Of a DNA stretch of 64,000 nucleotides, positions 37,130 to 48,700 are shown piece by piece (positions within the stretch are counted from its first letter, which is position 1; every line of letters begins with the position of its first letter). The stretch is from NCBI RefSeq assembly GCF_041821025.1, contig NZ_JBGUAY010000011.1, positions 1 through 64,000 on the forward strand. The letters are read 5' to 3'. Made by a program: the position numbers and the translations under genes. Below the pieces are notes generated by a model. It was not told where the DNA came from, searched no databases, and worked only from the letters and a program-made list of their open reading frames with translations. The stretch comes from Egicoccus sp. AB-alg6-2 (lineage in GTDB: Bacteria; Actinomycetota; Nitriliruptoria; Nitriliruptorales; Nitriliruptoraceae).

Positions 37130-37884
37130 GCGCGGTGGCGCCGTCGGCCCCCCTGCGACTCAACACCCATCTGTGGAATCCGCTCGGTGAGCGCCGGGCG
37201 CTGCTGCTGCACGGGCTCGGATCCGACGGTGGTTGCTGGTGGCGGCTGGCGTCGGAGCTCGCGGACGCCGGGTGGCTGGTGCTCGCCCCCGACCTGCGCA
37301 GCCACGGCATGAGCCCGACCGCCGCGAACCACACGATCGCGGCGTTCGCGGCCGACGTCGCCTTGCTCGGCGACCGCTGGGACCTCATCGTCGGGCACTC
37401 GCTCGGCGGGGCCGTGGCCGCCCAACTGCTGACCGAGCCCGACCGGGCGGCCGCGGCGGTGCTCGTCGACCCGGTCCTGCGCCTCGACGACGCCGACCGC
37501 GAGGCGGTTCGCGCCGCGCAGCGGCGCGACGTCGGCGAACTCGATGCCGCCGCCGTGGCGGCCGCCCACCCACGATGGGACGCCCGCGACGTCTGGCGCA
37601 AGGTGCTGGCGGCGCGGCGCGTCACGCCCGACGTCGTCGACGCCGTCGTCGACCACAACGATCCCTGGGATCTGACCGGCCACGCCGCGTCCTGGCGGGG
37701 TCGGGTACACCTACTGGTCGCCGACCCCGCACATGGGGGGCTGCTCGACCCGACCCTGGCCGCCACGCTGGCGCAGGCCCCCGACGTGACGACCGAGACG
37801 GTCGCACGCGCCGGTCACAGCATCCATCGCGACCGTCCCGACGTCGTCGCCGACGCCGTCGAGCGGATCACGGCCCACAACTGA
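37126..37884 (+). CDS. Alpha/beta hydrolase
   Basis: 252 residues. The canonical alpha/beta-hydrolase order is visible: oxyanion region LLLHGLGSDGGCWW, nucleophile Ser in GHSLGGAVAAQLL, and catalytic His in RAGHSIHRDRPDVV. The catalytic acid is probably the Asp in LLVADPAHG. No signal peptide. The substrate is unknown. The GTG start overlaps the trpS stop (GTGA), so the two are probably coupled, though no functional link is known. Confidence 0.88.
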   Translation: MSAVAPSAPLRLNTHLWNPLGERRALLLHGLGSDGGCWWRLASELADAGWLVLAPDLRSHGMSPTAANHTIAAFAADVALLGDRWDLIVGHSLGGAVAAQLLTEPDRAAAAVLVDPVLRLDDADREAVRAAQRRDVGELDAAAVAAAHPRWDARDVWRKVLAARRVTPDVVDAVVDHNDPWDLTGHAASWRGRVHLLVADPAHGGLLDPTLAATLAQAPDVTTETVARAGHSIHRDRPDVVADAVERITAHN

Positions 37885-37913
37885 GGTCGGTGGCGCCGTC
37901 ATGGAGGAACGAC

Positions 37914-38330
37914 ATGGACACCGAGGACGACGCCACACCCGGCCCGACGTCCGAACCGCTGCGCTTCGACGACGATTCGCAACTGCCGGCCGACGCCTCG
38001 GTCACCGTCTTCTGGCGTCCCGGCTGCATGTTCTGCAGCGCGCTGTTCCGTGAGCTGGAGCGGACCGGACTGGTCTTCGGACGTCGCGACATCTGGGAGG
38101 ACGAGGAGGCAGCGGCCTTCGTGCGGTCGGTCGCCGACGGCGACGAGACCGTGCCGACCGTCCGCGTCGGCGACCTCGCGCTCGTCAACCCCTCGGCGCG
38201 TGACGTCCTGCGTGCCGTCGCCGATCGCGATCCCGGGTCGCTGCCGGAGACCGCGCGCAACCAGCTCGCCCAGGGACCGGGCCGCGTCGGCCAGTTCCTC
38301 GGCCGACTCCTCGGCGACGGCCGCGAGTGA
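37914..38330 (+). CDS. Glutaredoxin-like (mycoredoxin-type) protein
   Basis: 138 residues. A thioredoxin-fold core runs from about residue 27 to 110: VTVFWRPGCMFCSALFRELE carries the CxxC redox pair (CMFC); DETVPTVRVGDLALVNPS carries the cis-proline. Mycoredoxins of actinobacteria use mycothiol in place of glutathione. That this protein does so is inference. The acidic N-terminal 25 residues and the C-terminal tail of about 30 residues are extensions. The ATG at 37914 lies 29 bases after the hydrolase stop. Confidence 0.82.
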   Translation: MDTEDDATPGPTSEPLRFDDDSQLPADASVTVFWRPGCMFCSALFRELERTGLVFGRRDIWEDEEAAAFVRSVADGDETVPTVRVGDLALVNPSARDVLRAVADRDPGSLPETARNQLAQGPGRVGQFLGRLLGDGRE

Positions 38331-38331
38331 A

Positions 38332-38350
38332 CCTGACGGCCGGTGTCAGG
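38332..38350. terminator. Possible convergent hairpin
   Basis: CCTGAC and GTCAGG form a 6-bp stem with a 7-base loop between the convergent redoxin and hypothetical genes, overlapping the latter's stop. Weak. Confidence 0.35.
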
Positions 38351-38681
38351 CCGGCGCGAGCGTGCCGTTCGCGCCGATCCGTGACACCTGGCGCAGGACG
38401 TACTCGATCACCTCGAGATCGCGTGCGAGCTGGGCAGCCCGCTCCTGCGGGAGCGGCCCGGTGCGACCCGAGGCGGCCGCCGCGAGGGCCGAGGCGGCCC
38501 GATCCCGGCGCGTCCGCATGCCGCCGGGCCCGCGCCGGGCGAGGTGGCGGCGTACCTGCTCGAGGTGCTCGGTCGGCTCCGGACCTCCCTGCCGGGCGAT
38601 GGTGCGCAGCAGCACGGCGCAACGGGCCGCCAGCACCGCGGCACGCACCTCGGGGGGCGTCTGCGACATCATCGTGGTCAC
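38346..38681 (-). CDS. Hypothetical helical protein
   Basis: 111 residues, rich in Ala, Arg and Glu, predicted mostly helical (VRAAVLAARCAVLLRTIARQ, RAAQLARDLEVIEYVLRQVS). No membrane segment or known motif. The GTG at 38681 or the ATGs a few codons later could start it. It is kept as a gene because no better frame covers this interval and the composition is protein-like. It is divergent from sdhC. Confidence 0.5.
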   Translation of the reverse strand: MTTMMSQTPPEVRAAVLAARCAVLLRTIARQGGPEPTEHLEQVRRHLARRGPGGMRTRRDRAASALAAAASGRTGPLPQERAAQLARDLEVIEYVLRQVSRIGANGTLAPA

Positions 38682-38814
38682 CGGCCTGCTCTCCTCGTCT
38701 CCCTCCGTTCAGACGCGCAAGCGTGGCCCGTGGTTGCGTCGGAAGCGTTCGACGATCGCGTCAGCCGCCACGCCGGACGCCGCCGCGCGCGCAAGGGGGC
38801 CGGGACCGCGGTGA

Positions 38815-38820
38815 TAGGCT
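38815..38820 (+). promoter_or_regulatory. Possible -10 element TAGGCT upstream of sdhC
   Basis: TAGGCT lies 153 bases before the sdhC ATG in a 291-base spacer that otherwise holds no gene I can support. A long 5' leader would result. Weak call based on the recurring hexamer. Confidence 0.3.
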
Positions 38821-38972
38821 CCAAGACGTGGCGGTGCCGGACCGGTGGGTGGGCCTGCCACCACGTCAACTCCTCGCGGTGCCCCAACTCCTTCCTGCAG
38901 GGACCACCCGTGCCAGGCGGCGTGTGCACGGCGCCCCACCGGGATGGCGGCCTTCCAGGAGAGAGCAGCGCG

Positions 38973-39722
38973 ATGGCGACCAAGGTCACCGGGGTCACGC
39001 AAGGCGGCCCCCCCAATCCATCCGGTGGAAAGACGCGGCGGCCCTTCCTGGTCGACCTCTACGGGTCCGCGGTCGGCAAGAAGTACGTCATGGCCATCAC
39101 CGGGATGGTGTGGCTCGGCTACGTCTTCGCCCACATGGTCGGCAACCTCAAGATCTACCTCGGCGCCGAGGATTTCAACCACTACGCCGAGTTCCTGCGC
39201 GCGGGCCTGTTGGTCCCGATCGTGCCCGAGGAAGGGGCGCTGTGGGGGATGCGGGTCCTGCTGCTGGTGACCCTGTTCTTCCACATCCTCGCGGCGTACC
39301 AACTGACGGTGATGAACCGCAACGCCCGGCCCGAGCGGTACCAGGCGCGTCGCGAGTTCGTCGCGGCCGACTTCGCCGCCCGCACGATGCGCTGGACCGG
39401 CGTGATCGTGCTGTTGTTCCTGCTCTACCACATCGCCGACCTCACCCTGGGGTGGGTGAACCCGGCCGAGGCGGGCTCGACGCCGTATGACAAGCTGATC
39501 GCGAGCTTCTCGCAGCCGCTGGTCGCGGCCTTCTACGTGATCGCCAACCTCGTGCTCGGCATCCACATCTACCACGGTGCCTGGAGCATGTTCCAGTCGA
39601 TGGGCTGGAACAACCGCAAGTTCAACCACTGGCGGCGGGCCTTCGCCATCGGCTTCGCCGTGATCGTGATCGGCGGGAACGTCTCGTTCCCCCTGGCCGT
39701 GCAGTTCGGACTCGTCGGCTAG
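38973..39722 (+). CDS. sdhC: Succinate dehydrogenase cytochrome b subunit
   Basis: Membrane anchor of complex II, 249 residues with about five membrane segments, the fused b558-type anchor that needs no SdhD. Conserved stretches include GKKYVMAITGMVWLGYVFAHMVGNLKIY, here split as GKKYVMAITGMVW and FAHMVGNLKIY, then LFLLYHIADLTLG and LVLGIHIYHGAWSMFQSMG. Histidines in HMVGN, YHIAD and IYHGAW are candidate haem ligands. The ATG at 38973 has AGGAGA upstream. First gene of sdhCAB. Confidence 0.93.
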   Translation: MATKVTGVTQGGPPNPSGGKTRRPFLVDLYGSAVGKKYVMAITGMVWLGYVFAHMVGNLKIYLGAEDFNHYAEFLRAGLLVPIVPEEGALWGMRVLLLVTLFFHILAAYQLTVMNRNARPERYQARREFVAADFAARTMRWTGVIVLLFLLYHIADLTLGWVNPAEAGSTPYDKLIASFSQPLVAAFYVIANLVLGIHIYHGAWSMFQSMGWNNRKFNHWRRAFAIGFAVIVIGGNVSFPLAVQFGLVG

Positions 39723-39794
39723 GCAGCCGCAATCGGGGCGGCCAGGCCGTCACGCCAACCGGCACGACCGCTCCGCGGGACAAAGGCAGCAGCG

Positions 39795-41711
<1,917 letters not shown>

Positions 41712-41715
41712 CGGA

Positions 41716-41738
41716 TGCGGGGGGCTGCGCCCCCCGCA
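41716..41738 (+). terminator. Intercistronic hairpin between sdhA and sdhB
   Basis: TGCGGGGGGC and GCCCCCCGCA form a perfect 10-bp stem with a three-base loop, in the 64-bp sdhA-sdhB gap. It has no T-run. It may be an attenuator or an mRNA-stability element that sets the subunit ratio rather than a full terminator (inference). Confidence 0.5.
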
Positions 41739-41775
41739 GACCCCCCGTTGCCGCATCGACCGCGAAGAGGCTGCA

Positions 41776-42528
41776 ATGAATCTCACGCTACGAGTCTGGC
41801 GTCAGGCCGGTCCGGACGCACCGGGTCGGTTCGAGACCTACCACGCCACCGACGTCAGCGAGGACGCGTCCTTCCTCGAGATGCTCGACCACGTCAACGA
41901 GTCGCTCATCGACGCCGGTGACGAGCCGATCGAGTTCGCCCACGACTGCCGCGAGGGCATCTGCGGCACCTGCGGCCTGATGATCAACGGGCAGGCGCAC
42001 GGCCCGGAACGCGCCACCGCCACCTGCCAGCTGCACATGCGCAAGTTCGCCGACGGCGACGAGATCGTGATCGAGCCGTGGCGGGCAGCCGGCTTCCCCG
42101 TGGTGCGCGACCTCGTCGTCGACCGCTCCGCCTTCGACCGCATCGTCGAGGCCGGCGGCTACATCTCGGTCGACACCGGTTCGGCACCCGACGCCAACCT
42201 GATCCCGGTGCCGAAGGAGGTCGCGGACGCATCGATGGACGCGGCCGCCTGCATCGCCTGCGGCGCCTGCGTCGCGGCCTGCCCCAACGGTGCCGCGCAG
42301 CTGTTCACCTCGGCGAAGATGGCGCACCTCAACGTGTTGCCCCAGGGTCAGCCCGAGCGCTACGAGCGGGCGGTCAGCATGGTCGACACCATGGAACAGT
42401 TCTTCGGCTCCTGCACCAACATGGGCGAGTGCGAGGCCGCCTGTCCCAAGGGGATCTCGATCGACTTCATCGCCTGGATGAACAAGGACTACCGGAAAGG
42501 CAAGATGCGGTCGCGCCGCAGCGCCTGA
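41776..42528 (+). CDS. sdhB: Succinate dehydrogenase iron-sulfur subunit
   Basis: Electron-transfer subunit of complex II, 250 residues. The [2Fe-2S] ligands are in [15 protein letters not shown] plus TCQL. The second and third clusters use [14 protein letters not shown] and [15 protein letters not shown]. The ATG at 41776 follows GAAGAGG. It is last in sdhCAB, 32 bases before the mutase gene, with which it may be co-transcribed. Confidence 0.96.
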   Translation: MNLTLRVWRQAGPDAPGRFETYHATDVSEDASFLEMLDHVNESLIDAGDEPIEFAHDCREGICGTCGLMINGQAHGPERATATCQLHMRKFADGDEIVIEPWRAAGFPVVRDLVVDRSAFDRIVEAGGYISVDTGSAPDANLIPVPKEVADASMDAAACIACGACVAACPNGAAQLFTSAKMAHLNVLPQGQPERYERAVSMVDTMEQFFGSCTNMGECEAACPKGISIDFIAWMNKDYRKGKMRSRRSA

Positions 42529-42560
42529 CCTTCGACAGCCACGACGCGAGGGGTCTTTCG

Positions 42561-44150
42561 ATGGCGGACGAGGAACCGACGGCGGTCAGCGGCTTCCCGA
42601 TCGAGGCGGTCTACGGCCCCGGGCACCTCGAGGGATTCGACCCCGCGGAGCGCCTCGGGGACGCCGGCGCCTACCCCTACACCCGCGGCGTCTACCCGAC
42701 AATGTACCGCGGGCGGCTGTGGACGATGCGGCAGTACGCCGGCATGTCGACCGCGCAGGAGTCCAACCGGCGCTACAAGTACCTGCTCGAGCAGGGCACG
42801 ACCGGACTCTCGGTCGCGTTCGACCTGCCGACGCAGATGGGCTACGACTCCTCGGCCGAGATCGCCGACGGCGAGGTCGGCAAGGTCGGCGTCGCCATCG
42901 ACACCGTCGAGGACATGAAGGCGCTCTTCGACGGCATCCCGCTGGACCAGGTGTCCACGTCGATGACCATCAACGCGCCGGCGTCGCTGCTGTTGCTGAT
43001 GTACCAGATCGCGGGTGAGGAACAGGGGGTCGCGCCCGCCGACCTGCGCGGCACGATCCAGAACGACGTGCTCAAGGAGTACATCGCCCGCGGCACCTAC
43101 ATCTACCCGCCGGCCCCGAGCCTGCGGATCATCGCGGACACGTTCGGCTACTGCGCCGAGGTGTTGCCGCGCTTCAACACCATCTCGATCTCGGGCTACC
43201 ACATGGGCGAGGCCGGGGCGACGCCGGTCCAGGAGATCGCATTCACGCTCGCCGACGGCATCGCCTACGTGCAGGCCGCGATCGACGCGGGCCTCGACGT
43301 CGACGCTTTCGCGCCGCGGCTGTCGTTCTTCTTCGTCGCCCGCTCGACGCTGCTCGAGGAGATCGCGAAGTTCCGGGCCGCCCGGCGGCTGTGGGCGTCG
43401 ATCATGCGCGACCGGTTCGGTGCGCAGGATCCCCGGTCGCAGATGCTGCGCTTCCACACCCAGACGGCGGGCGTGCAGCTGACCGCCCAGCAGCCCGAGG
43501 TCAACCTGGTCCGCGTCGCCATCCAGGCCCTGGCCGCCACGCTCGGCGGGACCCAGTCGTTGCACACCAACAGCTACGACGAGGCGCTCGCCCTGCCGAC
43601 GGAGAAGTCGGCGCGACTCGCGTTGCGCACCCAACAGGTCATCGCCCACGAGACCGACGTCCCGGCCTCGGTGGACCCGCTGGCCGGCTCGTACCTGATC
43701 GAGTCGATGACCGACACGATCGAGGCCGAGGCGCGCGGGTACCTCGAGCAGATCGACGAGATGGGCGGCGCCGTCGCGGCGATCGAACAGGGCTACCAGA
43801 AGGGCGAGATCGAACGCGCGGCCTACGACCTCGCGCGCGACATCGACGCCGAGCGCCAGATCGTGGTCGGCGTGAACCGCTACCGCACCGACGACGAGCT
43901 CGCACCGGAGCTGCAGCGCATCGACGAGTCGATCCGTCAGGACCAGATCTCGCGCATCGAGACGGTGAAGGCGCAGCGTGACCAGGGTGGCGTGGACGCG
44001 GCACTCGACGACGTGCGTCGGGCCGCCAAGGGCAACGACAACCTGTTGCCGCCGATGCACGACGCGCTGCGGCGTCGCGCGACGCTGCAGGAGGTCTGTG
44101 ACGTGCTGCGCGACGAGTTCGGCGCCTACGTGCCCTCCGAGCGGTTCTGA
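42561..44150 (+). CDS. Methylmalonyl-CoA mutase large subunit
   Basis: Radical B12 enzyme that interconverts methylmalonyl-CoA and succinyl-CoA. 529 residues: only the substrate-binding barrel is present and the C-terminal B12-binding domain is missing, as in two-subunit mutases. Conserved parts include [56 protein letters not shown] and [12 protein letters not shown]. The Tyr in YPTMY and the Arg in ARGTY match methylmalonyl-type active sites rather than isobutyryl-type ones. Position after sdhB fits a role in feeding succinyl-CoA into the TCA cycle. The small subunit must be encoded elsewhere. Confidence 0.9.
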   Translation: MADEEPTAVSGFPIEAVYGPGHLEGFDPAERLGDAGAYPYTRGVYPTMYRGRLWTMRQYAGMSTAQESNRRYKYLLEQGTTGLSVAFDLPTQMGYDSSAEIADGEVGKVGVAIDTVEDMKALFDGIPLDQVSTSMTINAPASLLLLMYQIAGEEQGVAPADLRGTIQNDVLKEYIARGTYIYPPAPSLRIIADTFGYCAEVLPRFNTISISGYHMGEAGATPVQEIAFTLADGIAYVQAAIDAGLDVDAFAPRLSFFFVARSTLLEEIAKFRAARRLWASIMRDRFGAQDPRSQMLRFHTQTAGVQLTAQQPEVNLVRVAIQALAATLGGTQSLHTNSYDEALALPTEKSARLALRTQQVIAHETDVPASVDPLAGSYLIESMTDTIEAEARGYLEQIDEMGGAVAAIEQGYQKGEIERAAYDLARDIDAERQIVVGVNRYRTDDELAPELQRIDESIRQDQISRIETVKAQRDQGGVDAALDDVRRAAKGNDNLLPPMHDALRRRATLQEVCDVLRDEFGAYVPSERF

Positions 44151-44234
44151 ACCCGTCGCCACCGACCGGCCGCGACGGCGCCTCCGGCCCCTCGCACGTA
44201 CGCGCGGGCGGGCAGGGACGACCCGGCACGCGGG

Positions 44235-44240
44235 TAGGGT
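44235..44240 (+). promoter_or_regulatory. Possible -10 element TAGGGT before lpdA
   Basis: TAGGGT lies 43 bases before the lpdA GTG in the 132-base gap after the mutase gene. Fits TAnnnT; weak. Confidence 0.28.
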
Positions 44241-44282
44241 CGCTGACAACCACGCCATGACACGACCTGCTCGAGGCTGCTC

Positions 44283-45689
44283 GTGAGCACGCAACGCATC
44301 GTCATCCTGGGTGGCGGACCGGCCGGGTACGAGGCCGCGCTCGTCGCGTCCGAACTCGGTGCCGACGTCACCATCGTCAGCGACGAGGGTCTGGGCGGCA
44401 ACAGCGTGTTGTGGGACTGCGTCCCGTCGAAGGCGCTGATCGTGGCGGCGGAGGCGATGGGCTGGATGCACCTTGCCGAGGACCTCGGTGTGCACCTGCC
44501 CGAGGGCCGCAGCATCGACCGCACCGTGGTCGACTTTCCGAAGGTCGCCAGCAACGTCCTGCAGCTCGGCGCCAACCAGTCGCGCGACATCGAGGCCAAG
44601 GTCACGGCAGGAGGTGTCGATCTCATCCGCGGCCGTGGCCGCATCTCCGGCTACCACGAGGTGACGGTCACCGACGCCGACGGCGGCGAGCGGGTCCTGC
44701 CCGCCGACTACGTCCTGGTCGGAACCGGCTCCACCGCCCGGGTGCTGCCGTTCTTCGAGCCCGACGGCGAACGGGTGCTGGTGGGTCAGCAGGTCTACGG
44801 GCTGCCCGAGGTTCCCGAGCACCTCGTCGTGGTCGGCTCCGGCGCGACCGGCGCCGAGTTCGCCCACGCGTTCCGCCGCTTCGGTGCCGAGGTGACCCTC
44901 GTCAGCTCGCGCGATCTCATTCTGCCCACCGAGGATCCCGACGCGGCGCAGGTCATCGAGGACGTCTTCGAACGGCGCGGCATGACGATCCTGCGCAACG
45001 CACGGGCCGTGTCCTGTGAGCGGCGCGGCGACGAGGTGGTCGTCGGTCTGAAGGACGGTTCCGACGTCGTCGGCAGCCACGTGCTGTTCACGGTCGGGCA
45101 GGTGCCGAGCTCCCGCGACATCGGGCTCGAGACGGTCGGTGCGGCCGTCAACGAATGGGGCGGGATCGACGTCGACTCCGTCGGCCGCACGGACTGCCGC
45201 TGGGTGTATGCCGCCGGCGACGTCACCGGACGGGTCATGCTGGCGTCGGTCGCGGCCATGCAGGGCCGGACCGCGATGTGGCACGCGCTGGGTCAGGCCG
45301 TCCAGCCGATCCGCTGGGACGCGGTGGCGGCGACCATCTTCACGGATCCGGAGGTGGCGACCGTCGGCATCTCCGCCGACGAGGCCGTCGCGGCCGGTGT
45401 CCCGGTCGAGACGGCGCGACTCGATTTCCGGGGCAACCCGCGCGCGAAGATGACCAACGGCGTCGACGGCTTCGTGAAGGTCCACGCCCAGGTCGGCTCG
45501 GGCACGGTCGTCGGGGGTGTGGTCGTCTCGATGCGTGCCAGCGACCTGATCCAGCCGCTTGCGGTGGCGGTGCAGAACCGCCTGACCGTCGCCCAGCTGG
45601 CCCAGACCATCACGGTCTACCCGTCGATGGCCGGATCGGTTGCCGAGTGCGCCCGCATGCTCATGGCGCGGCTGGACGCCACGCGCTGA
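44283..45689 (+). CDS. LpdA-like NAD(P)H:quinone reductase (flavoprotein disulfide reductase family)
   Basis: 468-residue FAD enzyme closely resembling M. tuberculosis LpdA (Rv3303c), a quinone reductase rather than a lipoamide dehydrogenase. The FAD loop is IVILGGGPAGYEAALVASELG and the NAD(P)H loop is VVVGSGATGAEFAHAFRRFG. The family disulfide is broken: the region reads GGNSVLWDCVPSK, with Ser41 in place of the first Cys and only Cys46 retained. The C-terminal IQPLAVAVQNRLTVAQLAQT and VYPSMAGSVAECAR match LpdA, and the His-Glu pair typical of lipoamide dehydrogenase is absent. Role in quinone or redox homeostasis is inferred from that family. Confidence 0.88.
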   Translation: MSTQRIVILGGGPAGYEAALVASELGADVTIVSDEGLGGNSVLWDCVPSKALIVAAEAMGWMHLAEDLGVHLPEGRSIDRTVVDFPKVASNVLQLGANQSRDIEAKVTAGGVDLIRGRGRISGYHEVTVTDADGGERVLPADYVLVGTGSTARVLPFFEPDGERVLVGQQVYGLPEVPEHLVVVGSGATGAEFAHAFRRFGAEVTLVSSRDLILPTEDPDAAQVIEDVFERRGMTILRNARAVSCERRGDEVVVGLKDGSDVVGSHVLFTVGQVPSSRDIGLETVGAAVNEWGGIDVDSVGRTDCRWVYAAGDVTGRVMLASVAAMQGRTAMWHALGQAVQPIRWDAVAATIFTDPEVATVGISADEAVAAGVPVETARLDFRGNPRAKMTNGVDGFVKVHAQVGSGTVVGGVVVSMRASDLIQPLAVAVQNRLTVAQLAQTITVYPSMAGSVAECARMLMARLDATR

Positions 45690-45708
45690 CCGTCGGTCGA
45701 CCGCGAGG

Positions 45709-45732
45709 GGGCCCCCGCCGTGGCAGGGGCCC
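45709..45732. terminator. Bidirectional hairpin terminator
   Basis: GGGCCCC and GGGGCCC form a 7-bp stem around a 10-base loop in the 64-bp gap between the convergent lpdA and secreted nuclease genes. Confidence 0.6.
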
Positions 45733-45753
45733 GTCGCCGTCTGGCGGGTCCGG

Positions 45754-48700
45754 TCAGGGGTGACGGCCGCCCGTCGCCACCCAGGCCACGCAGTGGCCCT
45801 GGTTGCGGAACGGGCGCGTGAAGTTGCGCCAGCCCCCATCGGCGCACTCGTCCATCGTCGCGGGGATGGCCATGAGGTCCAGTCCCACGAGGACGGGGTC
45901 GTGGTCGGATGACCGGAAGGCACTCGGGTCGTAGTAGCGCTCGGCGACGTCGGCCGTGCGGAACCGCTGGTTGCCCGACACCCCACAGCACGACTCGAGG
46001 TAGTCGATGGCCGGCACCTCGTCCGCGTTGATGTTCCACGCCGCCGCGCCGGTCACGTACGGCATCAGGTCGGCGTCGGCCAGCGCGTGGTCGAGATAGC
46101 CCTGTGTCGCGTCGAACGTGTACGTGTAGGGCATGACGTCATCGGCCGCGTAGTGGTCCAGCAGATCGGTGTAGCCGGCCTGCTGGAGCGCCCGGATCGG
46201 GTCCTCCTGCGCGTAGGCGTTGAGGTCACCGATGATGAGATCGCCCCGCGCCTGTTGTCCGGTGGGGTCGGTCGCCAGCCAGTCCGCCATCGCCTGTGCG
46301 GCGCGTAGGCGCACACCGTTGCAGTTGCCCTGGCGGGCGTCGTTGTCGGCCGCCAGGCAGGCGGATCCCTTGGACTTGAGGTGGTTCACGGTCACGGTGA
46401 CGGAGCGCCCGGTGGCGAGCTCGGTGAAGGTCTGGGCGAGGGCCGGCCGGCTGCGTTGGTCCTCGAAGCGGGGGTCGACCGAGCTGTCGAGGATCGCGAA
46501 GTTCCCGCTCGGCACGACGGTCGCCGGCTTGTAGATGTAGGCCAGCTTGATCGCGTCCGTGCCGATCCGGCCGGTGTCGAGGTAGTCGTACACCTCGGCG
46601 CCGAGCGTGGTGTTGACCGCATCGACCAGCGCGGCGGCGGCCTGACGGTCGCCTGCGTCGTTCTCGATCTCGATGAGGCCGAGGACATCCGCGTCCATGC
46701 GCACGATCGCGTCGACGATCTTCTCGGTCTGGCGGTCGAACTCCGACGGCGTCACGGCCCCGCGGGCGGTCGGGAATCCGGTCGCGGTCGCGTGGTCGTC
46801 GCCGACGAAGTACCCGTCACCGTTGAAGTAGTTGAGGACGTTGAAGCTGGCGACGGTGAGGCTGCCACCGACCTCGGGCGGCGTCTGCGGACGGGGACGC
46901 GAGCGGTTGGTCCGCAACTCCTCGGTGATCTCGCCGATGTCGACCGGCTGCAGCCGCCATTCGCCGAACCCGAAGTGCAGGATCGTGGGCACGTCGCGCA
47001 GCTGGTCGCCGATGCGCAAGGTGTCACCGGGCACGACGTAGGGGAGCGGGTCGAGGTTCTGTCCCGTCCGGCCGTCGTCGAGGATGATGTTGTTGGCGGC
47101 GTTGTACGCCACGACGGCCTCGTAGGCGGCGTCGTCGCGGGGATCGACCACGTTGGTCGGGTTCTGCAGCACGCCGCCCGAGGACAGGCGGACCTCGCCG
47201 AACCGCTCGATCTGGAAGAACTCGACCACGGTCAGCTCGTCGTGCACGACCCGCATCGACTCGAGCGGCTCGAACACGTCCCCTCGATCCGCGGGATGCG
47301 TCGGGAGCGGCAGCTGTGCCGGCGGCGGCAACGTGGCGTCGACACCGGTGTCGGCACAGACCGCGAGGTCGGAGGCACTCACCTGCGTGACCCCGTTGAA
47401 CTCGCTGGGCCGGCCGACGACGTGGACGAGGTCGCCGACCTTGCCGTCGAACGCGCCGGGACCGTCGAAGACGAACACGCCCTCGGACGTCGCCGGGTCG
47501 TCGTCACGGTCCTCCTCGATCGCCTCGACGAAGAACCCGCGCAGGCCCTGGTTGGCCGGGATGCCGCTGTCGCCGCCGGAGGTGAAGTCGGCCGTCACGA
47601 CGCCACGCGTGAGCACGAGCTGGCCCGCGATCGGGGTCTCGCTGCCGTCCCCCTGGATCTCGTTGACGACCGTGATGTCGTCGTCGGTCGCCGTGCAGAC
47701 GTCCTCGGGGAACTCGGGGTCGGGGTCGGGAACGGGCCGCTCACGGCACGGCGCCGGCTCGACTGCGCTGTTGCGCGGCGAGGGCGCACCGGTGGCGAAG
47801 TCGGCCGCGTTGTCGTCGGTGTCGACGCAGCCGGCCTCGTCGCGGATCGCGGCGGCGGTGGCACTCAGGGTGGGCGCCGCGCCGTTGCCCTCGAAGCAGT
47901 TCGCCCCGCCGTAGCCGACCAGGTCGATGACGGTGGTCGGACAGGAACCCTGCAGCGCCGTCGTCGAGTCGGTCAGCGCGACCTTGCCCGCGCCAGCGGC
48001 CATGGGGATGGACCCGGTCGTGTCCGCGGTCGGCAGTGCCTGGCTGCCACCGCTGCCGGCCGCCTGCTGGACGAGGTGGTAGCCGCCGGCGGGAATCGTG
48101 CCACTGAGCGGCGTGACCTGCCAGGAGGTGCCGGTCGACGAGGCGTACTGGACCGCGTGGCCCTGCAGATCGACCGCCTGGTCGCCGCGGTTGAACAGCT
48201 CGATGAAGTCGTGGGTGAGGGTGGCCCCGCTGTTCCCACCGCCGCCGTAGACCTGGCTGATCACGACGGTCGCGTCGGCCGGGTCAGGGTCGGGGTCGGG
48301 ATCCGGGTCGGGATCGGGGTCAGGGTCCGGGTCGGGCTCGTTCGAGCCGTCACAGGGGGCGGCCGGCGTGCCGCTGTTGCGGGGTGCCGGGGAACCCGTC
48401 GAGAAGTCGGCCGCGTTGTCGTCCGTGTCGACGCAGCCCGCGCCGTTGCGCAGCGCGGCCGTCGTGTTGCTCAGGGCCGGGGTGGAGCTGCCTCCCTCGC
48501 CGCAATTGGCGGTGCCGTAACCCACGAAGTCGAGGAGCTCGGCGCCGCCTGGGCAGATCTCCGTCGGAACCGTGGCGTTGCTGGCGAACAGGGCGATCTT
48601 GCCGCTGCCGCCAGCGAGGTTGATGCTGCCGGTTGCATCGGCCGGCGGCAGCGCCGACCCCACGGATGCGTTGCTCGTCGCCAGCTGGACCAGGTAGTAC

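Noticed and set aside
38682-38972. Riboswitch or small RNA upstream of sdhC
   Set aside because: Only short imperfect inverted repeats were found and no known conserved core could be matched.
44283-45689. Lipoamide dehydrogenase of the pyruvate dehydrogenase complex
   Set aside because: The redox disulfide and His-Glu pair are missing, and no E1 or E2 genes are near.
42489-45986. 1165-codon minus-strand open frame
   Set aside because: Antisense to the mutase and lpdA genes; composition typical of reverse-frame GC-rich DNA.
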